Assembly: GCA_902788555.1 (NCBI GenBank) | Contig: CADAKQ010000033.1 | Span: 1-32,903, forward strand | Reading direction: 5' to 3' | DNA length: 32,903 nt | Source of the DNA: an uncultured Lachnospiraceae bacterium | GTDB taxonomy: Bacteria; Bacillota; Clostridia; Lachnospirales; Lachnospiraceae | Shown here: piece by piece, positions 13,814 through 23,207 of the stretch | Position numbering within the stretch: the stretch's first letter is position 1 | How the letters are laid out: each line of letters opens with the position of its first letter | Notes under the pieces: model-generated | Seen by the model: only the letters and a program-made list of their open reading frames with translations | What the model was told of the DNA's origin: nothing | Databases searched by the model: none | Position numbers and translations under genes: made by a program

Positions 13814-16800
13814 CTATTCACGTTCTCTTCTTTTTATCGCGAAGAGTATTCCGCCGCCTGCTGCCAGAATTCCGGCTGCGACAACAAGCCAGAGCCACCA
13901 ATGACCTGTCTTATTTTTAACCACATCCGTAACTGATGCAGCAACACTTTCATCACCATATACAAAGCTTATAGTATTTTCGTCTTCATTTCCCGCCTCA
14001 TCATAAGCTTTCATATAAAGCTCGTATTTGCCTCTTTCAGTTACATTTACGGTAGCAACATTATTCTTAATTACAACATCCTTACCGTTTAAGGAAACCT
14101 TATCAAGCGTATCCTCATCAAGCTGCAGAGAAACCTCTATATTGTAATTATCGTCCTTAATCTCTCCATCCTCAACCCCTGTCACGATAAATACCGGAGC
14201 CTTTGTATCAAGGACGAAGGTAACGCTCTTCTCACTTGTATGTCCAAGCTCATCTACAGCAGTTATGAGCAAGGTGTATGAACCATCCTCGATTTCAGCA
14301 AGTCCGTCATATTCACTACCATTCAGGTACATTCTGACTTCGCATACCGTAAGGTCCGTTACAAGATTGTCAAGGTCTATCTCATCAAGGTCTATCTCCC
14401 TAAATGACTTACCGTCATACATTGACAAATCCCCGATAACAGGAGCTGTCTTATCTATGGTAAAATGCACACTGCTTGACGACTCATTGCCCGCTATATC
14501 CCTTGATACAATTATTATATCATATATTCCATCTTCCGTAAATGTATCATTAATAGAAGTAGGATTTGCAGCCGCAGCAAATGGTGAGAAGCTTATCTGT
14601 GTCTTCTTACCGTCTATACCGGTTCTTGTACCTGATATCGATACCGTCTTATTGGAATAAAACTCATCCGTAATAACCGCAGATATACTAACCTCTCCGT
14701 CTGTTACGTCATAATTTTTTACACCTGTCAGCTTTATCTCCGGCTTGTTTCTGTCCACGGTTAGCGTCTGGCTTGCAGTTGCCGTATGACCTACTCTGTC
14801 ACTTGCCTCAAATTCAAATTTATAAACACCGGTTTCTGATATAACCTCAGAAATTGAGTAAAGGCGTGATGTCGGCGTTACATTTATAGTCTTGTAAACT
14901 TCCTCCTCAACTCCGTCTCCGGCTTTTCTTTTGATAGTTACGGTTCCCTTTGCATCCATCCAAAAGGCTTCATTTATACTAAATGTAACTGTAGAAGCAC
15001 TTGCAGAGGTTCCGCCTCCGGCACCTGTTATACTAATCTCCGGAGCAGCCTTATCCACTCTGAAGCTTATGGTTCTTGTCGTGCCCTGATTATTAGCAAG
15101 GTCAACTGCAAATATATTGACAGTATAATCCGCTTCATCGGAGAAGGTAAAGGTTCTTTCTCCGGTGGAAACAAATTCAGAGGTCTGAGTCTCCGTATCA
15201 GGAACTGTCTTAATAACCTGAACTCTAAGGTCTGCCGTGTCTTCATTGGTATCCGTTACTGAAACTCCCAGAGTAAGTGGTCCTGTAAGGTTAAGTGTTC
15301 CCATGCTCTCATTATAAATCGAAGTACCATTCATAAGAAGCGCAACTGTCGGAACTGTCTTATCTATAACAAATACACCCTGTCTTGGCAAAGCCGTTGT
15401 TCCTGCCTTGTCAAAGCCATTGACATACATATTGTGTATGCCTTCTGACGTTACGGTAATGTCCGTGTACCAAATGCCATTTTCATTCTTCCACTCGGCA
15501 TTTACAGGTGTACTATTGTCGGTCACTGACATTCCGTCCACATTGAAGTTATTGTCAACACAGGTAAATCTTATAACAACATCCGAATTATAATATCCGT
15601 TTTCTTTTCCGGAAGCGCCGCTTATTATCTCTGCATTTAATACAGGGGCGGTATTGTCAATATCAAATTTAACTGTCCTTATAAGACTGGCATTGTTCGC
15701 CTTATCAACTGCCATATAGTTAAGCGTATATTCTGCCTCATCGGTAAATGTAAATTCTCTTTCTGATGTAGGATCATAATTGGAAATGCTTGCTTCCTGT
15801 CCCGGAACAGTTTTGATAATCTGCATTCTCAAATCAGGTACATCTTCATTTACATCTGTTACAATAGCATTTACCTTTACCGAACCGCTCATATAACGTG
15901 TACCCATGCCCTCATTGTAAGCCTCATCATTAAGAGTAAGCTCAAGTCCCGGCACGGTTTTATCAATTATAAAGGATACATTTTTTGTCGCCCCGAAAAG
16001 ACCCGCCGTATCAACTCCGCCTATTCTTATGTCATGACCACCTTCTGAAGTTTCCGGAATCGTTATGGTTCCTACTCTTATACCGTCTTCAATTTGCCAG
16101 CTATTGTCAAGAGAAACAGCCTGACCGTTATCGGTTATACTAATCTTATCCGAATCAAAGTTATTGTCATCTACGGTAAGCCTTACAGTTACAGCAGTAT
16201 TATAATAACTGTTGTTTTTAACTGAGCTGCCGCTTACTATATCTGCCGTAAACATCGGAGGTGTATTATCAATAGCAAATCTTATCTCCTTTTCAGCAGC
16301 ACTGTTGCCGGCCTTATCCTCTACACTTAGCTTAACCTTATAGTTACCGTCCGCCGGCTCACTGCCTATAATCTCCGATATCTTATAGCTCTTAGACATT
16401 GATATGTTTTTTTCTTCTGAGTCCGCATCGGCTATATCATAGGTCTTTGTCGTTCCATCAGGAAGACTAACTGTAAATGTTGCTTTTCCCAAAGTTAAAT
16501 TATCAGAAAAGCCTGCCGCTATACTCGGATCACCTGCAAGCGGTATGGTATTTTCTTCATTTCCTGCTGCAGTAAGTGAATCAATAACAGGATTAGTTGC
16601 ATCGACCTTGATTGTAAATGATATAGGAATCATACTGTTTGTAGCACTATCTGTTGCTGAAAATGTAATGGTCGTACCGCCTACATTGTTAGACTCCGGA
16701 ATATCAATCAAGTCCGATTTATATGTCTCTGTACCATTAAGGGCATAGTTTTTGCTTGTTACATCCACACCGGCATCCGTACCTGTAATGGTATATCCTG

Positions 16801-19204
16801 CTGCCGTAAGAGGTGACTCAGTATTTTCCTTACCTGACCAAATAGTAAAGCTAAAAGGATATGACTTATGCCATTCATTATCAGTCGTAATCTCCGAATT
16901 AACATCTGCTCCTCTAACTATAGGAAGTGTTGAGTCATACATTAAAAGTCTTATGCTTTGTTCCTTTGTAGGATGAGCAGCGAGTTCATCATTTGCATAT
17001 ACCTTTAAATCATTAAATAATGTATTTAATTTTTCTTTCGGTATATAAAATGTAGATTCAACCGAATACAACTTCGTTACGGGATTAACCACCAAACCCG
17101 TATATGTCTTGGAATCGAGATAACCGGAATTATCTTTTATACCAACCTCAGTTATAGGACTTCCTGATGAAGTTGTAAACGTCAATTTATACTGTTTATT
17201 CGAATACAATGCAACACTGTCACTGTTTAAGTCACTTATATTACCATTGTTGATAATTATGTTACCATTTTCATCTTCAAGTTTTACATTGGTAAATCTG
17301 ATTTCCGAATTAATTACACATATTTTTGTTAATCCACCTAATTCCGTTTCATTCCCTGCGTTATCGGTAACCTTAATTTTATAATCAACTACCTCATTCA
17401 GGTTTTGACTACTATACGGTATTGCAACAGAATAGTATCCAACAATAGGTCCTTCATTTAAACTACCAACTTCATCATCCCCACGCATCAATTTTGCTGA
17501 TGCTATTCCTGAACCACCTACATCCTCCAATTTTACTCTATAGTAAATAGTTTTTGGATAATCTTTATTGACATTATATATACCATCTGAAATTTCAGCA
17601 GCGTCAACCTCAGGATATTCACCGTTATCAGTATTAAGATAAACCAACTTTACTGAATCACCTTCAACTATCTTAGGCTTATGTCCATCAATTTTTAATG
17701 TACCTGATATCTGTGTTATATTACCCTCAGTATCAGTTGGATCAGTTTGGCTGATTGCTTTATCGTAAGCATATAATGTAATCGAATACTCTCCATCGGC
17801 ATCTTCTATATTTTTATTAACTATCTTATGTATCTTTTTATTAATAGATGCTGATGTATCATTAATATCTTCTCCAAAAAGCTCTGTACCACCTTCCTTT
17901 ACGGATATCCTTTTTAACTCTATTGCATCATTAGCTGTAATTAAAACATCCGCATCTGGCTTAAACCATGTTCCTGCTGCAGATGTAAGTGGTGTTCCTC
18001 CGATTGTCATAGCCAGATCTGACGGAGCACTTTTATCCACACGTACGGTTACCGCTTTATCCAACTTATTCTCCGCCATATCCTCAATATGAAATGTAAT
18101 CGTTGTTCCCGCCGACGAAGCCGATTGAGGTACATCTATTGTTCCTGTTGCAGCAACAGGAAAATGAGTATTATCTCCAGTGACTGTATAATACGAATTA
18201 ACATAATTTATATTTGATTCATTACCATCAGAACCCGAGCTTATACTATATTTATAGTTATATACTTTATAGGTATTAGCTTTATCATCTAACCAGTCTG
18301 CATCAGGAGTTTCAGTTATTGTCGGTTCCGTAACATCATAGCAAAGACTTCCCAATGTAAATGAGCCTGTATATCCATCTATTATAGGAGTAATACTCAA
18401 ATCTCCATAACTACGATTGACCAATTGTTCTTCAACATTCGTATTGTTTGAATCAAAATCATAAATATAAGTATATGTATATGAACAAGTCTGAGCATCA
18501 TAGCTGTCAGTATCAACATCAGTCATTTCGTCTGTAGTAAGCACATGATCAAGAACCGTCAATCCATTCATTGTTTTTACGGATGTAACAGTAACTATCA
18601 TCTTACTTTCTTTTTTGGCATAATAATGATTGCCAGCTTCTACATCTGTTCCGTCTAAGCTTGCACTAATTGTCGTAGCAGGTGCTACATCTATTTGAGT
18701 AGGAAACTCTCCCAATTCTTTTTTTTCGTTTTGTTCGGCTTCATTTTCGTTATATGTCACGCTAATATACCAATTATTAGTACCGGCAAGTTCACCTTTT
18801 GTAACCTGAATCATATATCCTGTCTTATCATCAGACGTTACTATATTATCAGCAAGACTAAAAGTCCCATTTTCTCCATCTTTGCTAAATTGAACAGAAC
18901 TAACTTCTGTACCATCATTTTTCAAAACTATATATGCATATTGTCTTCCGTCCTCAAAGGTTGCTATGGAGGAAGTGCTGTCTACCGATTGCCATCCATT
19001 TCCGCCAATAACAATTTTTCCAGCTTCTGTTCCGCTTCCTCCTGCCGGAAGATAATACATTCCAACACTTACAGGAGCACCATCCGCCTTCGCATCATAC
19101 CTTTTCTCAAAATGAAAATATAGAGTTGTTCCAACCATGATAAACGTAAGCACAACTGCAATTATTCTATAAAGCAGGCTTGTTTTCTTCCAGTTTTCTT
19201 TCAT
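13814..19204 (-). CDS. Giant Ig-like repeat surface protein, membrane-anchored at the C-terminus
   Basis: The 1796-residue protein has an N-terminal hydrophobic segment (9-30) followed by AKA-DG, a possible signal peptidase site after residue 40. The body is a string of bacterial Ig-like domains, recognisable by recurring D-x-T/A-x-P linkers (VDKSAPS, IDNTPPMF, IDKTVPGL, IDNTAPVL, IDKTAPVI) and A-x-D-x-A-G-N strand ends. Residues about 983-1184 and 1185-1384 are two copies of one 200-residue double domain. The C-terminus is a membrane helix (HWWLWLVVAAG..., about 1768-1790) with a basic KRRERE stop, so the large part lies outside the membrane. No LPXTG or enzyme motif is seen. It starts 15 nt after the scaffold gene with an AAAGGAG site and is last in the kinase/FHA operon. 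Adhesion or wall-spanning sensing is my inference. Confidence 0.9.
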   Translation of the reverse strand: MKENWKKTSLLYRIIAVVLTFIMVGTTLYFHFEKRYDAKADGAPVSVGMYYLPAGGSGTEAGKIVIGGNGWQSVDSTSSIATFEDGRQYAYIVLKNDGTEVSSVQFSKDGENGTFSLADNIVTSDDKTGYMIQVTKGELAGTNNWYISVTYNENEAEQNEKKELGEFPTQIDVAPATTISASLDGTDVEAGNHYYAKKESKMIVTVTSVKTMNGLTVLDHVLTTDEMTDVDTDSYDAQTCSYTYTYIYDFDSNNTNVEEQLVNRSYGDLSITPIIDGYTGSFTLGSLCYDVTEPTITETPDADWLDDKANTYKVYNYKYSISSGSDGNESNINYVNSYYTVTGDNTHFPVAATGTIDVPQSASSAGTTITFHIEDMAENKLDKAVTVRVDKSAPSDLAMTIGGTPLTSAAGTWFKPDADVLITANDAIELKRISVKEGGTELFGEDINDTSASINKKIHKIVNKNIEDADGEYSITLYAYDKAISQTDPTDTEGNITQISGTLKIDGHKPKIVEGDSVKLVYLNTDNGEYPEVDAAEISDGIYNVNKDYPKTIYYRVKLEDVGGSGIASAKLMRGDDEVGSLNEGPIVGYYSVAIPYSSQNLNEVVDYKIKVTDNAGNETELGGLTKICVINSEIRFTNVKLEDENGNIIINNGNISDLNSDSVALYSNKQYKLTFTTSSGSPITEVGIKDNSGYLDSKTYTGLVVNPVTKLYSVESTFYIPKEKLNTLFNDLKVYANDELAAHPTKEQSIRLLMYDSTLPIVRGADVNSEITTDNEWHKSYPFSFTIWSGKENTESPLTAAGYTITGTDAGVDVTSKNYALNGTETYKSDLIDIPESNNVGGTTITFSATDSATNSMIPISFTIKVDATNPVIDSLTAAGNEENTIPLAGDPSIAAGFSDNLTLGKATFTVSLPDGTTKTYDIADADSEEKNISMSKSYKISEIIGSEPADGNYKVKLSVEDKAGNSAAEKEIRFAIDNTPPMFTADIVSGSSVKNNSYYNTAVTVRLTVDDNNFDSDKISITDNGQAVSLDNSWQIEDGIRVGTITIPETSEGGHDIRIGGVDTAGLFGATKNVSFIIDKTVPGLELTLNDEAYNEGMGTRYMSGSVKVNAIVTDVNEDVPDLRMQIIKTVPGQEASISNYDPTSEREFTFTDEAEYTLNYMAVDKANNASLIRTVKFDIDNTAPVLNAEIISGASGKENGYYNSDVVIRFTCVDNNFNVDGMSVTDNSTPVNAEWKNENGIWYTDITVTSEGIHNMYVNGFDKAGTTALPRQGVFVIDKTVPTVALLMNGTSIYNESMGTLNLTGPLTLGVSVTDTNEDTADLRVQVIKTVPDTETQTSEFVSTGERTFTFSDEADYTVNIFAVDLANNQGTTRTISFRVDKAAPEISITGAGGGTSASASTVTFSINEAFWMDAKGTVTIKRKAGDGVEEEVYKTINVTPTSRLYSISEVISETGVYKFEFEASDRVGHTATASQTLTVDRNKPEIKLTGVKNYDVTDGEVSISAVITDEFYSNKTVSISGTRTGIDGKKTQISFSPFAAAANPTSINDTFTEDGIYDIIIVSRDIAGNESSSSVHFTIDKTAPVIGDLSMYDGKSFREIDLDEIDLDNLVTDLTVCEVRMYLNGSEYDGLAEIEDGSYTLLITAVDELGHTSEKSVTFVLDTKAPVFIVTGVEDGEIKDDNYNIEVSLQLDEDTLDKVSLNGKDVVIKNNVATVNVTERGKYELYMKAYDEAGNEDENTISFVYGDESVAASVTDVVKNKTGHWWLWLVVAAGILAAGGGILFAIKRRERE

Positions 19205-19219
19205 GTTCCTTCTCCTTTC

Positions 19220-20107
19220 CTATAAGCTCTCATCTGTATTAACAACTACAATATCATATATGTATCTTATTCCGTCTTTTGAATCTTTTATATCATCAGT
19301 TGAAAGAACCGTTGTTGCTTCATCCTTATCATCTGTCAGAACGGTTGTTACATCTTCATCTTCTGTATCTTCATTTCTGAGTATATCTGTTTCGCCGTCA
19401 GCATCAAAATCGCTTTCCTCATCTTCTTTTCTCAAAACATCTGTCTCAGCATCCGGGTTGAAGTCATTCTCTCCATCTACTGCTCTCAAGACATCCGTTT
19501 CAGCATCCGGGTCAAAGTCTGCTTCATCTCCTGCCCTCAAGACATCTGTTTCGGCATCCGGATCAAAGTCTGCTTCATCTCCTGCCCTCAAGACATCTGT
19601 TTCGGCATCCGGGTCGAAATCTGATTTTCCTTTCTCCATTAGGACATCCGTTTCAGCATCCGAATCAATGACTTCAGTATCCGAACCGCCGAGTACTGTC
19701 GTTTTTTCCTCGCTATCGTAATCAGGAATTTTTGCAGTTACCGGGATGTCATCCTCATCGCCGGGTCTTAAAATGTCTGTCTCTCTCTCCGGCGCTTCGA
19801 CCGCCTTGGCATCAGCTTTTATATTATCCGTTACTTCCTCATTCGTAGCAGAATCCCTCACGGTTATTTTGCCGGTACCCTGATTGTAGTATTTTTTCTT
19901 TTCCTCTCTTGACAGTCTGCTTGATGTAGTGTCGCTTCCGCCTCGTTTTTTCTTCTTCTCCGCAATCTCACGACGTGCATTTCTTCCTGTCAAATCACCG
20001 ATTACCTTCGGTATCTTAAATACTGCAAATAAAACTATACTGGTTATCAGTAAGATTATGGCGAGTGTCAGTCCGCCATAAAAGCATATTTTATATACAC
20101 CTTCCAT
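19220..20107 (-). CDS. Single-pass membrane protein with ten T-[DT]-[VI]-L repeats (putative FHA-docking scaffold)
   Basis: I prefer the ATG at 20107 (295 residues; AGGAG site upstream) over a GTG at 20116 that overlaps the kinase stop. One membrane helix (about 8-31) is followed by basic KIPK...RNARREIAEKKKKRG, which puts the remaining 255 residues in the cytoplasm. That tail is very acidic and carries ten motifs: ETDIL, KTTVL, five AETDVL, GETDIL, VTTVL and ATTVL. Three central units are near-identical 17-residue repeats (DFDPDAETDVLRAGDEA, 51 bp). Thr with Leu at +3 in acidic context is what some FHA domains bind once phosphorylated. The gene lies directly between the kinase and the giant surface protein. 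I know no named family for it. The scaffold role is inference from motif and neighbours. Confidence 0.85.
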   Translation of the reverse strand: MEGVYKICFYGGLTLAIILLITSIVLFAVFKIPKVIGDLTGRNARREIAEKKKKRGGSDTTSSRLSREEKKKYYNQGTGKITVRDSATNEEVTDNIKADAKAVEAPERETDILRPGDEDDIPVTAKIPDYDSEEKTTVLGGSDTEVIDSDAETDVLMEKGKSDFDPDAETDVLRAGDEADFDPDAETDVLRAGDEADFDPDAETDVLRAVDGENDFNPDAETDVLRKEDEESDFDADGETDILRNEDTEDEDVTTVLTDDKDEATTVLSTDDIKDSKDGIRYIYDIVVVNTDESL

Positions 20108-20112
20108 AGCTA

Positions 20113-22293
20113 TCACTCTCCTATCTCTTCTGTATCATCCGAGGTATCGTCGGATTCATTTTCCATATCCTGTGAATCGTCCTGTTTTTTCAGCGTTCCC
20201 TCGACAAGCGATTTTACCGTATCTTTTCGTTTTTTCCAGGTTTTGTTGCTGTCTATGGAAGGAACATCTGAGCCCTCATTGTATACGCTTATCAGGTCGG
20301 CAAGCTCATCCGGACATACATTTGACCAGTATGCCGGGTCCTGATTTATATTTTCACAATATGTATATATATAATCCAGATGTTCGGCATATACCTTATT
20401 GCTAAGAACATTCTTTGTACCGAATACCGACTCAATATCTTTGTACATATTTACGGCATTATCATATTCACCCATCTGCTCATAGCAATATGCCTTTTTC
20501 ATCGTCTTGTTGTAATAGCCGGTATTGAAAATGTTATCATATTCGCCGCCATAGCCTATCTCCCCATTTTCCTCAACCTTTATATCGAGTATGGTAAGAT
20601 AATCATCGCAATAGGCTATAACCTCTTCATAGTATGTATGCTTCACACTTTCCTCTTCGGATATCTTGGCCAACTGTTCATTTATAACTGAAAGATTATC
20701 ATAATATGCATAATAATAATCGTTGGTATCAAGCTTCGTTCCGGTATACTCGTCAAGGTCATCTACCGCCTGTGTCATTATGGTTTCTGCCTGCTTTGCA
20801 ACACCCTCGGTATTTATATATGTAGCATATATCTGTCCTATGGTTTTGTAGTTAATAAATTTGTTTTCATTCTGATTCGTATATTCACGCTGATTATATT
20901 CGGCAAAATCATTTATCTTTTCAAGCAGCTCATCAATATTTACCGTAGTACTTGAAAGTATAAGTGATACAGAGCCATAATATTCTGCAAGTTCTCCAAA
21001 GTCCTTATCCTTTTTGTCGACCATATTAAAATACTTTGTTGCCGTCTTGTAATCATTTAATTCTACAAAATATGTAATTGCCATTTTATACAGCACTTCA
21101 TCATTTTTATCGACACCACTGTAGCCGGACTTTATTCTGTTTGCAATGACATTAAGTCCGGTGTTTAAGTCTAATGGCGTAGTTCCATCCTCATTTATCT
21201 CGTGTGATGCATCTATATAGGTCTGTATAAATTTATCATACGCTTCTGCATCCGAGCCATCCAGTTCAAATGCCTTTTTATATTCATCTACCGCATTTTC
21301 ATAATCTTCTTCTATCTTATAATCATTTCCTGCCTCTATGTAGGAATTATAAGTATCCATCTTTATCTTCTGCAGTCCCGAATATCCAAATATAGCTGTT
21401 ATGGCTGCCGCAACCGTAAGTACTGAAGTTGTTATAAACAGCCCAAGCTTTCTCTTATTTTTCTTTTTATAGGAATCATCCAACTCGGTGTAATGTTCAA
21501 GGTCATATATAAGCTCAGAACAGTTCTGATATCTTTTTGCGGGATTGTCCTCCGTACACTTAAGAAGTATTTTTTCAAGTCCCGAAGAAAGCGAAGGATT
21601 CATTTCCCTTATAGGATGAACACCATATGGCGGGTCGCAAGGATTATTTCCCGTTACAATATGGTAAAGTGTTGCTCCGAGATTGTATATATCCGTTCTC
21701 GCATCAGTATTGTAGATTCCTCTTCCCTGTTTATCTCCAAACTGCTCCGGTGCCGCATATCCTCTCGTTCCGAGAGCCGTTGTATCTGCATTATTTTCTA
21801 CATCGTATTCTTTTGCAGTTCCAAAATCTATAAGCTTTACTCCGCCCTCCGGCTTTATCATAACGTTGGACGGCTTCATGTCTCTGTATATAACAGGCGG
21901 ATTCATATTGTGAAGGTAGTCCAAAGCTCCGGCTAATTGTATACCCCATTCCACAACTAAATCCTGAGGCTGTGCGCCCTCTTTTTTTAGTCTTTCGCTT
22001 ATGGTTTCTCCTTCGATAAAGTCCATAACAACGTATATCGTATTGTTCTGGTTTATTATATCAACTATTCTCGGAAGAACCGGATGGTCAACATTTTTCA
22101 GTATATTTGCCTCTCGCTCAAGTCCCTTGAGGAGTGTCTTTGCAGACTTTGAGCCATCATTTTTTATCTCCTTAACAGCCCATTGCTTATTGAGTCTGTT
22201 ATCTCTGGCAAGATAAACTATTGACATGCCACCTCTGCCGACTTCTTTCCATATTTCGTATTTACCGTCTAAAACAGTACCTTCCTTTGTCAT
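20113..22293 (-). CDS. Transmembrane Ser/Thr protein kinase with extracytoplasmic TPR-like region
   Basis: Residues 11-270 are a complete Hanks-type kinase domain: glycine loop GRGGMSIVYLA, Lys K41 in WAVKEIK, catalytic YRDMKPSN (D138), DFG at 156-158, activation loop ADTTALGTRGYAAPE and TDARTDIYNLG. A basic stretch and one membrane helix (283-305) follow. The outside part (306-690) is helical with TPR-like pairs, for example DYENAVDEYKKAFELD and EYDNAVNMYKDIES, instead of the PASTA repeats of PrkC/Stk1. The C-terminus is a short acidic tail. The activation-loop DTTALG resembles the KTTVLG motif of the neighbouring scaffold, which fits a shared phosphorylation preference. It lies 22 nt after the PP2C gene. 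All catalytic residues are present, so it should be active; the outside ligand is unknown. Confidence 0.95.
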   Translation of the reverse strand: MTKEGTVLDGKYEIWKEVGRGGMSIVYLARDNRLNKQWAVKEIKNDGSKSAKTLLKGLEREANILKNVDHPVLPRIVDIINQNNTIYVVMDFIEGETISERLKKEGAQPQDLVVEWGIQLAGALDYLHNMNPPVIYRDMKPSNVMIKPEGGVKLIDFGTAKEYDVENNADTTALGTRGYAAPEQFGDKQGRGIYNTDARTDIYNLGATLYHIVTGNNPCDPPYGVHPIREMNPSLSSGLEKILLKCTEDNPAKRYQNCSELIYDLEHYTELDDSYKKKNKRKLGLFITTSVLTVAAAITAIFGYSGLQKIKMDTYNSYIEAGNDYKIEEDYENAVDEYKKAFELDGSDAEAYDKFIQTYIDASHEINEDGTTPLDLNTGLNVIANRIKSGYSGVDKNDEVLYKMAITYFVELNDYKTATKYFNMVDKKDKDFGELAEYYGSVSLILSSTTVNIDELLEKINDFAEYNQREYTNQNENKFINYKTIGQIYATYINTEGVAKQAETIMTQAVDDLDEYTGTKLDTNDYYYAYYDNLSVINEQLAKISEEESVKHTYYEEVIAYCDDYLTILDIKVEENGEIGYGGEYDNIFNTGYYNKTMKKAYCYEQMGEYDNAVNMYKDIESVFGTKNVLSNKVYAEHLDYIYTYCENINQDPAYWSNVCPDELADLISVYNEGSDVPSIDSNKTWKKRKDTVKSLVEGTLKKQDDSQDMENESDDTSDDTEEIGE

Positions 22294-22315
22294 AACTATT
22301 CCTTCCCATATATAA

Positions 22316-23089
22316 CTATGCCGTTTTTATCAGCCCGACCGTTATATTGTCTGTTTCCCTTCTCTGTTTAACAAGCTCCGTAAGATATATACAGCCGTTC
22401 TTCATGCCATTTTCGTCCTTAACACTGTTCGGCCCGATTTTTTCCAGCATCTCGTCTTCCGTTATCTGGTGTCTGAATCCGTCTGAGCATATCATATATA
22501 CGGTGTTTGGCATAATTACTCCCGTGGAAAACTCCGGCTCAACAACATTGGACGCGCCTACACACTGAAGAAGCACACTTCTTCTCGGATCAGTCTTTGA
22601 CTGTTCAACCGTCATCCTCCCCGCTGCTATCTCTCTTGCTATAAAGGTCTGGTCTTTTGTAAGCTGATATACATAATTATTTGTCATCTGATATATTCTA
22701 CTATCTCCGACATGTACAATATGATATTTATCCTTAAATAGTAAAATCGCAGTTATGGTTGTTCCTAACTGAAGATGGTTTTCACTGCCGTAATCTCCCA
22801 GTCTTTTATTTTGTTTCTGTATAATCTCATTCCACTGCCCGTTTAAGCTTTCTTCATCAAATGTATTATTTCTTACTTCCTCTACAAATGTTCTGTCAAA
22901 CCAGTTTAAAAAAGCAAGAATCACTTCTTTACTTGCAAGCTCTCCTTTGGCAAGTCCGCCCATTCCATCGCAAACAATCCCAAATGCAGCCTGTCCAAGG
23001 TCTGTTTCGATAATCTTAATACCCAATGAATCCTGATTTGTTTTCTTTGTTAAACCAACATCCGTATGATAAGCAGCTATATAGTTCAT
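22316..23089 (-). CDS. PP2C-family Ser/Thr protein phosphatase
   Basis: The 257-residue cytosolic protein has the metal-binding motifs of PPM/PP2C phosphatases: TNQDS (D20), CDGMGG (D41), VHVGDSRIY, CSDGFRHQI and the final RRETDNITVG. The bacterial flap LTKDQTFIAREIAAG and the DPRRSVLLQCVG segment are also present. It should reverse phosphorylation made by the kinase encoded immediately downstream, the usual PrkC/PrpC type pairing. The start at 23089 has an AGGAG site. A possible internal promoter lies 50-75 nt upstream, so the phosphatase, kinase, scaffold and giant protein may form a sub-operon apart from the FHA genes. Confidence 0.95.
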   Translation of the reverse strand: MNYIAAYHTDVGLTKKTNQDSLGIKIIETDLGQAAFGIVCDGMGGLAKGELASKEVILAFLNWFDRTFVEEVRNNTFDEESLNGQWNEIIQKQNKRLGDYGSENHLQLGTTITAILLFKDKYHIVHVGDSRIYQMTNNYVYQLTKDQTFIAREIAAGRMTVEQSKTDPRRSVLLQCVGASNVVEPEFSTGVIMPNTVYMICSDGFRHQITEDEMLEKIGPNSVKDENGMKNGCIYLTELVKQRRETDNITVGLIKTA

Positions 23090-23136
23090 CGCATTCTCCT
23101 ATAGTACAAATTATCCTTTTGTTTCGCTCAATACCA

Positions 23137-23165
23137 ACTATAAAATGTATGTTTTAAATAAGCAA
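23137..23165 (-). promoter_or_regulatory. Possible internal promoter before the PP2C gene
   Basis: On the minus strand TTGCTT (23160-23165), 17 nt, TATAGT (23137-23142). The -35 is weak. It lies in the longest gap of the operon, just after the hairpin at 23170-23195. Confidence 0.3.
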
Positions 23166-23169
23166 TCCA

Positions 23170-23195
23170 GCCGGATTTTATGAAAACAAAATCCG
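23170..23195. terminator. Hairpin after the first FHA gene
   Basis: Arms AGCCGGATTTT and AAAATCCGGCT make a perfect 11-bp stem. The T run (ATAATTTTTTTATT) follows it on the plus strand, so as an intrinsic terminator it points against the genes. In the sense (minus) direction it lacks a U run and may only slow or protect the mRNA end between the FHA and phosphatase genes. Confidence 0.55.
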
Positions 23196-23207
23196 GCTAT
23201 AATTTTT

